From Methanomicrobia archaeon LH_S13 (GTDB lineage: Archaea; Halobacteriota; Syntropharchaeia; Alkanophagales; Methanospirareceae): DNA of 7,968 nucleotides. Location: contig JAGXOR010000054.1 of NCBI GenBank assembly GCA_023659785.1, forward strand, positions 1 through 7,968. Direction: 5' to 3'. The first letter of the stretch is position 1. Every line of letters starts with the position of its first letter. The notes under the pieces were generated by a model. It made no database searches. It worked only from the letters and a program-made list of their open reading frames with translations, and was not told the origin of the DNA. Below are positions 1 through 4,508 of this stretch, in pieces. The translations under genes and the position numbers were made by a program.

Positions 1-6
1 ATACTA

Positions 7-180
7 TCAAATAATAGAAAAATGGACAAAAAGTTCATATTTTGTCATCATATTTATCTCTGGCTCATAAGTAGTTATAATTATCGCTATGTTTTCCTCT
101 TTTGAATACGCACTGACCACATGTATCGCTCTTCCATCTTCAGTTCTCCCAAATATGAGACAACTTGGAAATGGTCCTCC
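7..180 (-). pseudogene. C-terminal remnant of a DUF4258-family protein
   Basis: The frame is open from a TAA at 181-183 to a TGA at 7-9 and encodes about 57 residues with no usable start codon at its head. The translation contains GPFPSCLIFGRTEDGR, then IHVVSAYSKEENIAIIITTY, which matches the C-terminal half of the DUF4258 family as I know it (PSCLVLG.., then a strand pattern of the type HVVVA...IITVY). The N-terminal half expected in the family, with its conserved histidine, is absent; its place is taken by the end of gene X1, which stops just upstream at 186. I read this as a truncated toxin-like gene left behind by rearrangement. DUF4258 proteins often neighbour antitoxin-like genes, as the complete copy at 3973-4314 does. 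The remnant is clear; the family name is from memory of the motif. Confidence 0.6.
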
Positions 181-185
181 TTATA

Positions 186-482
186 TCATCCAATAATAAT
201 TTCATTTTCCATCTTCTTAAGATATACCGGAAACATTGGCATTCCTTCTTCAAGCAGATAAATGGGGTGATCTGGATCTTCCTTCACTCTTCTAAATACC
301 TCTAAGAATCTCCCGAAATTTTTTTGTTCCTTTTTGTAAACTGGCTCAAAATCCGCTTCTATCGCTTCCGCGAAGCATCTTTCCCCAAGGGCTTTGCGAC
401 CCGAAGGGGAGTAAAGGGCTTCTGCAAGCATCCTGTGCACTTCATGCAGGTTTGGAGAATGTATGAAAAGTATTTCAGTCAT
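186..482 (-). CDS. Unrecognised small protein X1 (third gene of a HEPN-MNT-X cassette)
   Basis: This 98-residue protein has no family I recognise. It is a paralogue of X2 (1599-1886). Both begin with an LFIH strand and share H8, N11, H13, E14, H16 and R17, and both carry GMPMFPVYL near the C-terminus (residues 80-88 here). The shared polar residues could form an active or metal-binding site, but that is inference. X1 differs by about 18 extra residues (23-40), encoded by a GC-rich 54-base palindromic stretch flanked by a direct repeat. The ATG at 480-482 lies 23 bases after the stop of the MNT gene, so X1 is probably the last gene of the HEPN1-MNT1 operon. X2 sits at the same position after MNT2. 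The protein is soluble, with no signal peptide or membrane helix. Confidence 0.7.
   Translation of the reverse strand: MTEILFIHSPNLHEVHRMLAEALYSPSGRKALGERCFAEAIEADFEPVYKKEQKNFGRFLEVFRRVKEDPDHPIYLLEEGMPMFPVYLKKMENEIIIG
363..416. repeat. In-frame 54-bp palindromic insertion inside X1
   Basis: Compared with X2, X1 has about 18 extra residues encoded here. The stretch is far richer in G+C than its surroundings and contains nested inverted repeats: CGCGAAGC (369-376) against GCTTTGCG (391-398) with one mismatch, and CCCAAGGG (384-391) between them. The 8-bp sequences GCTTCCGC (364-371) and GCTTCTGC (418-425) form a 7/8 direct repeat exactly 54 bases apart, a multiple of three, so the reading frame is kept. 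This resembles small palindromic elements that insert inside genes, such as the Rickettsia palindromic elements, although no relationship is implied. A simple divergent loop is the alternative. Confidence 0.5.
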
Positions 483-505
483 TTTTATCTCTTAATTTCC
501 TCAGC

Positions 506-826
506 TCAGATCTCAATTCCTCCCTTTGAAGCCTCCATTATGATTGAAATCTCTCTCTTCTTCTTTTCAAACTCTTCTGGAGTATAACAAATGAAATCCA
601 CTGGTAAATCAATCTTTTGATTTATATGCCATTCATGATAGAGAGCTTGAAGTAAACCTAACTTATCCTTTTCCTTACTCAACACTATTAAGTCTACATC
701 ACTTGATTCCTTTATATTCCCACTTACCTGTGAGCCAAAAAGTATGATCCGTTCTACTTTATATTTCTTTGCTACTTCTTTAAATTCTCTTACACGCCTA
801 ATCACTTCAATTCCCTCTTCACCCAT
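506..826 (-). CDS. MNT-type minimal nucleotidyltransferase (HEPN/MNT antitoxin)
   Basis: This 106-residue protein has the polymerase-beta-like minimal nucleotidyltransferase fold. The GS motif is at residues 31-32, followed by the metal-binding aspartates D43 and D45 in SSDVDLIVL, and a third acidic position at D77 in PVDFICYTPEEF. All three catalytic aspartates appear intact. In characterised HEPN/MNT modules the MNT protein neutralises the HEPN RNase, in some cases by attaching AMP to it. The ATG at 824-826 has a good ribosome binding site (GAGGTG) and overlaps the 3' end of HEPN1 by 25 bases, which indicates translational coupling. X1 follows 23 bases after the stop. The sequence is clearly different from MNT2 at 1903-2295, so the two pairs are not a recent duplication. 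Confidence 0.88.
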   Translation of the reverse strand: MGEEGIEVIRRVREFKEVAKKYKVERIILFGSQVSGNIKESSDVDLIVLSKEKDKLGLLQALYHEWHINQKIDLPVDFICYTPEEFEKKKREISIIMEASKGGIEI

Positions 827-1161
827 TCCAGCACCTCATTACTCGCCTTAATAATAAATGATACCTCTCCCTTATTATAGGAAATTTCTACATCTGGATA
901 CCTCGTTATAGTGTAAAAAGGAGTTATTTTCTCGGAAAGTTCAATAACTCTTCCAGGTGCATTCACGTGCTTAGCGAGTAAGACAAGATCGTGGACCTTT
1001 TCAAATTTACCGAGTTTTTTAATTTCTAATGATTTTAACGCCTTCTCAACAGCTTGCTGAGCGAAGAAAGCTGCTGCATTAAGCATATCCCCTTTTAAAT
1101 TATACTCCGCTGTTTCTAAATCCTCTTTTGCTTTTTCCCACCATTTTTCTGCTTCTTCCAT
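802..1161 (-). CDS. HEPN-domain protein (putative RNase toxin of HEPN/MNT pair)
   Basis: This 119-residue alpha-helical protein belongs to the HEPN superfamily. The hallmark FAQQAVEKALKSL is at residues 33-45, VHDL with the conserved histidine at H57, and TRYPD at 86-90. The classic Rx4-6H ribonuclease motif is not present in textbook form: the residues before H57 are lysines and glutamate, so catalytic activity is uncertain. The frame extends upstream to 1239, but I choose the ATG at 1159-1161. The short ORF ahead (1166-1297) ends 4 bases before it, GCGAGGAATAG upstream can serve as ribosome binding site, and the protein then begins MEEAEKWWEKA, as HEPN proteins usually do. It overlaps the MNT gene by 25 bases. 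Family knowledge says HEPN is the toxin and MNT the antitoxin. Confidence 0.85.
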   Translation of the reverse strand: MEEAEKWWEKAKEDLETAEYNLKGDMLNAAAFFAQQAVEKALKSLEIKKLGKFEKVHDLVLLAKHVNAPGRVIELSEKITPFYTITRYPDVEISYNKGEVSFIIKASNEVLEWVKRELK

Positions 1162-1165
1162 GTTT

Positions 1166-1297
1166 CTATCTATTCCTCGCTTGATAATCATTCCCCTCTC
1201 TTTCAACATATACAGGGCAATCAGCCGGGATAGTATCAAAAGTATAGACTTTCTCTCTATTTATTGATATTTCGAAGGAAATACTTTTACAGTTCAT
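1166..1297 (-). CDS. Small ORF of 43 residues directly upstream of HEPN1
   Basis: The ORF starts at an ATG (1295-1297) preceded by AGAGGT at good ribosome-binding-site spacing and ends with TAG at 1166-1168, four bases before the HEPN1 start. The translation begins MNCKSISFEISINREKVY and continues TFDTIPADCPVYVEREGND; it looks like a real beta-rich protein rather than a random frame. I recognise no family. The position suggests translational coupling with HEPN1, so it could be a leader, an extra cassette component, or the start of a longer gene truncated by the HEPN/MNT module. It is in the same frame as the toxin remnant just upstream, separated only by a TAG at 1307-1309, so it could also be displaced tail sequence of that gene. 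Confidence 0.5.
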   Translation of the reverse strand: MNCKSISFEISINREKVYTFDTIPADCPVYVEREGNDYQARNR

Positions 1298-1306
1298 CTG
1301 TAACCT

Positions 1307-1402
1307 CTACCTCTTTCTAAAAGCTTCATCTATCCATACAACTCCTTCTTCAATAAAATACTCGAATCTTAGGTCTCCTACTCTTAACCTATAACTTCTT
1401 CT
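1307..1402 (-). pseudogene. C-terminal scrap of a RelE/ParE-like toxin
   Basis: In a frame shifted from the antitoxin and overlapping its last codons, about 31 residues read RRSYRLRVGDLRFEYF and then EEGVVWIDEAFRKR before a TAG. This is the typical C-terminal half of a RelE/ParE-superfamily toxin, where a YRLRVGDYR strand is followed by the last beta strand. The roughly 50 N-terminal residues are missing, and upstream the frame closes at a TGA at 1415-1417 within the antitoxin gene. The antitoxin itself reaches its expected C-terminus. This looks like a deletion that removed the toxin start and fused the scrap to the end of the antitoxin gene, leaving an orphan antitoxin. The family call rests on motif memory. 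Confidence 0.6.
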
Positions 1403-1593
1403 AACTTTACAAATTCATCCTTTTCTCTCTTCAACCGCTCATATCGGGCTTCTATGTACTCTTCAAAATTTGTCCCCTCAAGATATTCTATTAGCCTGGA
1501 AATAGTCTCGTCATAGCTTTCCTTTCCCTTCCTATATCTATCTAACTTTTCCCTCGTCTCTTCCCGTAAGGGAATTGCTGTTGTTTTTGACAT
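1384..1593 (-). CDS. Ribbon-helix-helix antitoxin, VapB/RelB-like, probably orphaned
   Basis: This 69-residue protein begins with a strand and two short helices (MSKTTAIPLREETREKLDRY, then ESYDETISRLIEYL), the pattern of small archaeal ribbon-helix-helix antitoxins that bind DNA as dimers. The charged C-terminal half (residues 45-69, ending EFVKLEEVIG) would be the toxin-neutralising tail. It is followed directly by a fragment of a RelE-like toxin (1307-1402), so the original partner was probably a RelE/ParE toxin and the antitoxin now stands alone. A perfect 7-bp inverted repeat at 1598-1616, four bases upstream of the ATG, is a natural candidate operator for autoregulation. The gene starts 5 bases after the X2 stop but may have its own promoter. 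Confidence is high for the fold and lower for the partner. Confidence 0.72.
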   Translation of the reverse strand: MSKTTAIPLREETREKLDRYRKGKESYDETISRLIEYLEGTNFEEYIEARYERLKREKDEFVKLEEVIG

Positions 1594-1597
1594 AACG

Positions 1598-1616
1598 ATT
1601 ATAAATTACTTATAAT
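1598..1616 (-). promoter_or_regulatory. Perfect inverted repeat, candidate operator of the RHH antitoxin
   Basis: ATTATAA (1598-1604) and TTATAAT (1610-1616) are perfect inverted copies separated by five bases, starting four bases upstream of the antitoxin ATG. Ribbon-helix-helix antitoxins usually bind such repeats in their own promoters. The half-sites also resemble TATA elements, so a bound protein would block initiation. AT-richness makes chance palindromes more likely, so this is a suggestion only. Confidence 0.4.
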
Positions 1617-1886
1617 TATTAATATCTTTGGATTGCTCTTTGGTGATAAAAGTTTTGGCTGATATAAATCAAAACATTGCCATAATCTTCCCTTCCTAAG
1701 ATAGACCGGGAACATTGGCATTCCACCTTCAAGCACATAAACTGGATAACCGAGATACTCCTTCACTCTTTTAAATGCTTCTACAAATCTCATGAAAACT
1801 CTTAGTTCCTTCGGATAAGCAGGCTCTCCAAACACCCGATGCGCTTCATGCAGGTTTGTGGTATGAATGAATAGAACTCCACTCAT
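1599..1886 (-). CDS. Unrecognised small protein X2 (third gene of a HEPN-MNT-X cassette)
   Basis: This is the paralogue of X1, 95 residues from the ATG at 1884-1886. That start is preferred over the upstream in-frame start at 1928 because it has AAAGGAG about 10 bases upstream and aligns with the X1 start. Shared features are LFIH followed by TNLHEAHR (H8, N11, H13, E14, H16, R17), an amphipathic central helix (RFVEAFKRVKEYL), and GMPMFPVYLRK. Outside the X1 insertion about 33 of 51 aligned residues are identical. The last 15 or so residues (KSNPKILIIISNL) are encoded by very AT-rich DNA overlapping the RHH operator and may be a run-on beyond the original stop. The gene follows MNT2 by 16 bases. 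No known domain is recognised and the function is unknown. Confidence 0.7.
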   Translation of the reverse strand: MSGVLFIHTTNLHEAHRVFGEPAYPKELRVFMRFVEAFKRVKEYLGYPVYVLEGGMPMFPVYLRKGRLWQCFDLYQPKLLSPKSNPKILIIISNL

Positions 1887-1902
1887 TTTTTCACCGTCTC
1901 CT

Positions 1903-2295
1903 TTATACCGTGCAGATCTTCCATCCATCTTTTACCTTTTTAATACTACCCGATTCCTTCTTATCCAAAAATCTCCTTCTCATCTCTTTCCAATACCCAT
2001 TATCATGGACAACAATACCATCCTCTAAAATATCCAGAATAAATCCGTTATTCTCATAGAACATCCTTTCTAACTCCTCCGGAGTGCATATAATAGCGTC
2101 TACACCGCTTACTAAGAGCTGCCTATCAAACCAATCCAAATCGCTCCTTAACACAATTAATACGTCTATATCGCTGCTTTCAGCATAATCTCCTCTTGCA
2201 AGAGAGCCGAATAATATGATAGACAGTGGCTCAATGCTTTCGTCCCTCAACGATTTTTCTAAAATGGTTCTTAGCTTACGTTCTCGCAAATGCAT
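1903..2295 (-). CDS. MNT-type nucleotidyltransferase (second HEPN/MNT pair)
   Basis: From the ATG at 2293-2295 the protein has 130 residues; a TTG five codons upstream is a weaker alternative. It shows ILFGSLARGDYAESSDIDVLIVL, with the GS motif and the two metal-binding aspartates of the minimal nucleotidyltransferase fold, then a third aspartate in GVDAIICTPEEL. The gene overlaps the end of the HEPN part of the upstream frame by 20 bases, the normal HEPN-then-MNT order. A basic tail after NGYWKEMRRRFLDKKE lengthens it relative to MNT1. By family knowledge it would be the antitoxin to the HEPN domain at 2276-2653. X2 starts 16 bases downstream with its ribosome binding site in the gap. Confidence 0.87.
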   Translation of the reverse strand: MHLRERKLRTILEKSLRDESIEPLSIILFGSLARGDYAESSDIDVLIVLRSDLDWFDRQLLVSGVDAIICTPEELERMFYENNGFILDILEDGIVVHDNGYWKEMRRRFLDKKESGSIKKVKDGWKICTV

Positions 2296-2653
2296 TAATT
2301 CTTTCTGCAAATCTTACCGCCTCCTTCGCCATCTCTTCATCGAACTTATCTACCGGTGCACCAGAGGGATAAGCATTAGGGTATCTTGAGGGAATGTAAT
2401 AGATATCTAACTTTCTTCCCGCGGTTTTTATCTCTTCCGGGACTTTCATCTCCTTCTCAAGCGTTTCCAGCAACTCCACTATTGAATGCCCTCTCAATTC
2501 GTATCCAAATTCGTTTAATTTCCCTTTCACCAACTTCTCTGCGGATTGCTGTGCTGCAAAGCAAGCCCATTCGTAATTTCTTGATTCAAGAAGATTCTTT
2601 GCAGCATCTAAGTCTGCTTCTGCCTGCCTAAACCAATCTTTTCCTCTTCTCAT
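2276..2653 (-). CDS. HEPN protein from an internal start inside the GT4-HEPN frame
   Basis: This is the alternative, shorter product of the fused frame: 125 residues from the ATG at 2651-2653. It begins MRRGKDWFRQAEADLDAAKN, a normal HEPN start, and covers a complete four-to-five-helix HEPN domain, with H416 of the fused frame in GHSIVELL and the SRYPNAYP motif that is common in this HEPN subgroup. The strong ribosome binding site just upstream and the coupled MNT gene downstream argue that this free form is the functional toxin-side protein of the pair. The textbook Rx4-6H motif is loosely matched by R414 but not at correct spacing, so RNase activity is not assured. Confidence 0.7.
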   Translation of the reverse strand: MRRGKDWFRQAEADLDAAKNLLESRNYEWACFAAQQSAEKLVKGKLNEFGYELRGHSIVELLETLEKEMKVPEEIKTAGRKLDIYYIPSRYPNAYPSGAPVDKFDEEMAKEAVRFAERINAFART

Positions 2654-3733
2654 TTTATCTCCTCGTAAATAAATCTCCAAATACACATCCTCAATCCTTT
2701 TTGCTACATTATCCCAATCATATTCACTAAGATCGACTCTCACATTTCCTTCTATCCTTTCTTCCATCACTCTTGCTAATCCTTCTATCGAAACTCCCTT
2801 AGCATCAACAGGAAAAACACCTTCAAACTTATCCGCAAGCTCCCTCAATCCACCCTCTTCATTCACAACTACTGGCTTTCCCGCCGCTAAAGCCTCTAAT
2901 ACCGTAATTCCAAATGCCTCCACACCTGATAAATTCACAAATAGCGAGCAGGTCTTCATCCATCGGTATTTTTCACTATCTGAAACATTATCCAATATTT
3001 TAACCCTGTTCTCTAAATTCAGCTTGCGAATGAGATTTTCTAATTCATTCTTATAGTTTCCTGCTTTTCCAATTATGTAAAAATGAGTCTTTGGCAAAAA
3101 CTTCATCGCTTTTATCACCAAATGAATATTTTTATACTTTTCTAATCTTCCTACGTAAAGTATAAGAAGACGTCCATCAAATTCAAAAGGCTTTGCTTCC
3201 TTTATTCCTTCCAGGTTTAGCCCGTTTGGAATGACAACAATATCTTTATCATCAACGCCAAAATCCCTCATTACTAAATCTTTTTCGTACTCGGAAACGC
3301 AAAGGACCTTATCTGCTCTCTTAAATATCTTTGACCCAAGCAATTTGTAAAGTCTATTCAGAAAATCACGGAAAGCAGTGCTACCCTTTCCATGATAATG
3401 TGATGTAAAAACGAACTTTCCACCTTTAACTAAAGAAGCAAATAAAGCAGGAAAAGCGTGATAGTTATGTGCATGTATAATATCAAAATCTGTTTTTCGC
3501 AAGTAAAACAAAATCTGCGGTGAAAAGAAGTAAGCATCGTTTGGAGCAAGTGAACTAAATCTTCTTATCTTAACTCCGTTTATTTCTTCGCTGTAAGATT
3601 TATCAGGAGACATATCAGCACTTATAACTTCTACATCGTGTTTCCTTGCCAATCTCTCACTTATCTCCTTCACATGCTCCTCTACTCCACCCTCATTCGG
3701 ATAATATCTATGGCATACCTGCGCTATTTTCAT
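2276..3733 (-). CDS. GT4 glycosyltransferase read through into a HEPN domain
   Basis: One uninterrupted 485-residue frame holds two proteins. Residues 1-360 are a GT-B-fold family 4 glycosyltransferase that would transfer a sugar from a nucleotide donor, probably for surface polysaccharide or glycoprotein glycan: GGVEEH near the N-terminus (15-20), IIHAHNY, VIPNGLNLE, ILYVGRLEKYKNI (191-203), and the donor-binding EX7E motif at E272-E280. Residues 361-485 are a HEPN domain (FAAQQSAEKLVKG at 392-404, GHSIVELL at 415-422, SRYPNAYP at 449-456). No stop separates them. The HEPN part has its own ATG at 2651-2653 with GAGGAG five bases upstream, so it can be made alone. The GT4 length and end look normal, suggesting loss of its stop when the HEPN/MNT module landed. 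Whether the fused protein exists is unknown. Confidence 0.85.
   Translation of the reverse strand: MKIAQVCHRYYPNEGGVEEHVKEISERLARKHDVEVISADMSPDKSYSEEINGVKIRRFSSLAPNDAYFFSPQILFYLRKTDFDIIHAHNYHAFPALFASLVKGGKFVFTSHYHGKGSTAFRDFLNRLYKLLGSKIFKRADKVLCVSEYEKDLVMRDFGVDDKDIVVIPNGLNLEGIKEAKPFEFDGRLLILYVGRLEKYKNIHLVIKAMKFLPKTHFYIIGKAGNYKNELENLIRKLNLENRVKILDNVSDSEKYRWMKTCSLFVNLSGVEAFGITVLEALAAGKPVVVNEEGGLRELADKFEGVFPVDAKGVSIEGLARVMEERIEGNVRVDLSEYDWDNVAKRIEDVYLEIYLRGDKMRRGKDWFRQAEADLDAAKNLLESRNYEWACFAAQQSAEKLVKGKLNEFGYELRGHSIVELLETLEKEMKVPEEIKTAGRKLDIYYIPSRYPNAYPSGAPVDKFDEEMAKEAVRFAERINAFART
2659..2664 (-). promoter_or_regulatory. Internal Shine-Dalgarno for the HEPN start
   Basis: GAGGAG on the minus strand lies five bases before the ATG at 2651-2653, inside the coding frame of the glycosyltransferase (codons for LRGDK). 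It is the strongest ribosome binding site in this part of the window and decides that the HEPN domain can be translated separately from the glycosyltransferase. Confidence 0.65.
3608..3733 (-). repeat. Direct repeat copy A: first 42 codons of the intact GT4 gene
   Basis: This 126-base stretch at the start of the complete GT4 gene pairs with 4381-4506. The two copies align without gaps with about 12 mismatches (roughly 90% identity), seven of them clustered around codons 29-34. The copies are 773 bases apart and flank the DUF4258/DUF2283 pair. Confidence 0.9.
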
Positions 3734-3776
3734 TTGTAAGCCTTATCACGATACTTAAATGCGATTTATCAAGCAA

Positions 3777-3995
3777 TTAGTAATTCGCAGCTTTTGCTAT
3801 CGGTTTTTGGCTCAATATAGGCCCTAAGAAGTCAATTATCGTTTTCGATGCATCCAATATCTCTATTTTAACCAGTTTCCCTTCCTTTGTGTAATGTAAT
3901 ATCATCTCTTCTCCTGCTTCCTCACCGTAGTCGGGTTTCTCATCACTTATTCTTATATCCAATGCATCCGCATCAGGATAGTATTTTATCCTCAC
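3777..3995 (-). CDS. DUF2283-family protein (putative antitoxin partner)
   Basis: From a GTG at 3993-3995 the protein is 72 residues and starts with the family-typical RIKYYPDADALDIRI, followed by GEEAGEEMILHYTKEGKLVKIEILDASK, which matches the DUF2283 consensus (YY..ADALYI.., then D..GN.VGIEILDAS). An ATG ten codons upstream (4025) keeps the frame, but the GTG has AGAGGTGGG directly before it and gives the usual DUF2283 N-terminus, so I prefer it. The gene overlaps the DUF4258 gene by 23 bases and ends 43 bases before the GT4 start. DUF2283 next to DUF4258 is a recurrent arrangement in archaea and bacteria that is widely taken as toxin-antitoxin-like; biochemical function is not established to my knowledge. 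Confidence 0.85.
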   Translation of the reverse strand: MRIKYYPDADALDIRISDEKPDYGEEAGEEMILHYTKEGKLVKIEILDASKTIIDFLGPILSQKPIAKAANY

Positions 3996-4314
3996 ATATC
4001 CCACCTCTAAAGTATCTATTGACATGCGATATATAAAAAGTTATCACCACAATAGTTTCATTCTCATACTCATAAATAACCCTTGCTAAATGCCGGTTTA
4101 GCCCTTTATGCGCAATGAAACGATTTGCATGACCTCTTATAACTTCTTCTGGATAGATAAGGAAATTTATGAGTTCATTTGCTGAGATATTATACTCATC
4201 CGCTCCATCTAAAGCATGCCAGGTAAGCACTACATGAATAACTTTCGTGTCAGATTTAACTTCAAATAGCCTGCCTCCTGGCAAATCGGTAGACCTGATT
4301 ATCTTTATGCTCAT
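3973..4314 (-). CDS. DUF4258-family protein (putative toxin of a DUF4258/DUF2283 pair)
   Basis: This 113-residue protein contains the DUF4258 pattern: TWHALDGADEYNISANELI with the conserved histidine, YPEEVIRGHANRFIAHKG, then the strands ARVIYEYENETIVVITFYI and an RYF motif. The DUF4258 fold is thought to be related to RelE/BrnT-type toxins, so an RNase-like role is possible but inferred. The ATG at 4312-4314 has GGTGA upstream. The downstream DUF2283 gene overlaps its end, as in a coupled toxin-antitoxin operon. The N-terminal 25 residues (MSIKIIRSTDLPGGRLFEVK) come before the usual domain start and may be a specific extension. The pair lies between a GT4 N-terminal fragment and the complete GT4 gene, so it probably arrived by insertion or recombination there. 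Confidence 0.75.
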   Translation of the reverse strand: MSIKIIRSTDLPGGRLFEVKSDTKVIHVVLTWHALDGADEYNISANELINFLIYPEEVIRGHANRFIAHKGLNRHLARVIYEYENETIVVITFYISHVNRYFRGGICEDKILS

Positions 4315-4341
4315 TCCAAATCACCATACCAAAATACCTTC

Positions 4342-4506
4342 TCATCTGCTTCTTTGATATCTTATATCTTTATTATCCGAAGACATATCAGCACTTATAA
4401 CCTCTACATGAAATGTCTTAGCCAATCTCTCACTTATCTCCTTCACATGCTCCTCTACTCCACCCTCATTTGGATAATATCTATGACATACCTGTGCTAT
4501 TCTCAT
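4342..4506 (-). pseudogene. N-terminal fragment of a GT4 glycosyltransferase
   Basis: The frame starts at an ATG (4504-4506) with AGGAGAGG upstream and encodes 54 residues. The first 42 (MRIAQVCHRYYPNEGGVEEH, then VKEISERLAK...VEVISADMS) are almost the same as the start of the complete GT4 gene at 3733. After that it continues SSDNKDIRYQRSR and stops at TGA 4342-4344, while the intact gene goes on for 300 more residues. The start lies 2 bases after the GT2 frame ends, so the original order was GT2 then GT4 in one operon. A protein this short lacks the donor-binding half and cannot be an active transferase. The DUF4258/DUF2283 pair begins 28 bases downstream. Confidence 0.85.
4381..4506 (-). 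repeat. Direct repeat copy B: GT4 5' end in the truncated copy
   Basis: This is the partner of 3608-3733, gap-free and about 90% identical over 126 bases. Synonymous and clustered substitutions show that the copies are not brand new, so they reflect either an old duplication or recombination between two related GT4 genes. Confidence 0.9.
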
Positions 4507-4508
4507 TC

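Noticed and set aside
324..587. Plus-strand open frame of 87 codons
   Set aside because: It lies opposite X1 and the end of MNT1, both with clear paralogues or motifs; the plus-strand translation shows no family pattern. The other plus-strand frames (2386-2631, 4354-4658, 4859-5409, 6521-6712, 6841-7110) are likewise antisense to recognised genes.
1162..1239. Longer HEPN1 starting at 1239
   Set aside because: The extra 26 residues overlap the better-supported 43-residue ORF, and HEPN proteins normally start close to the first helix, as the ATG at 1161 gives.
3996..4025. DUF2283 start at the ATG 4023-4025
   Set aside because: The GTG at 3993-3995 has the better ribosome binding site and yields the usual short DUF2283 N-terminus.
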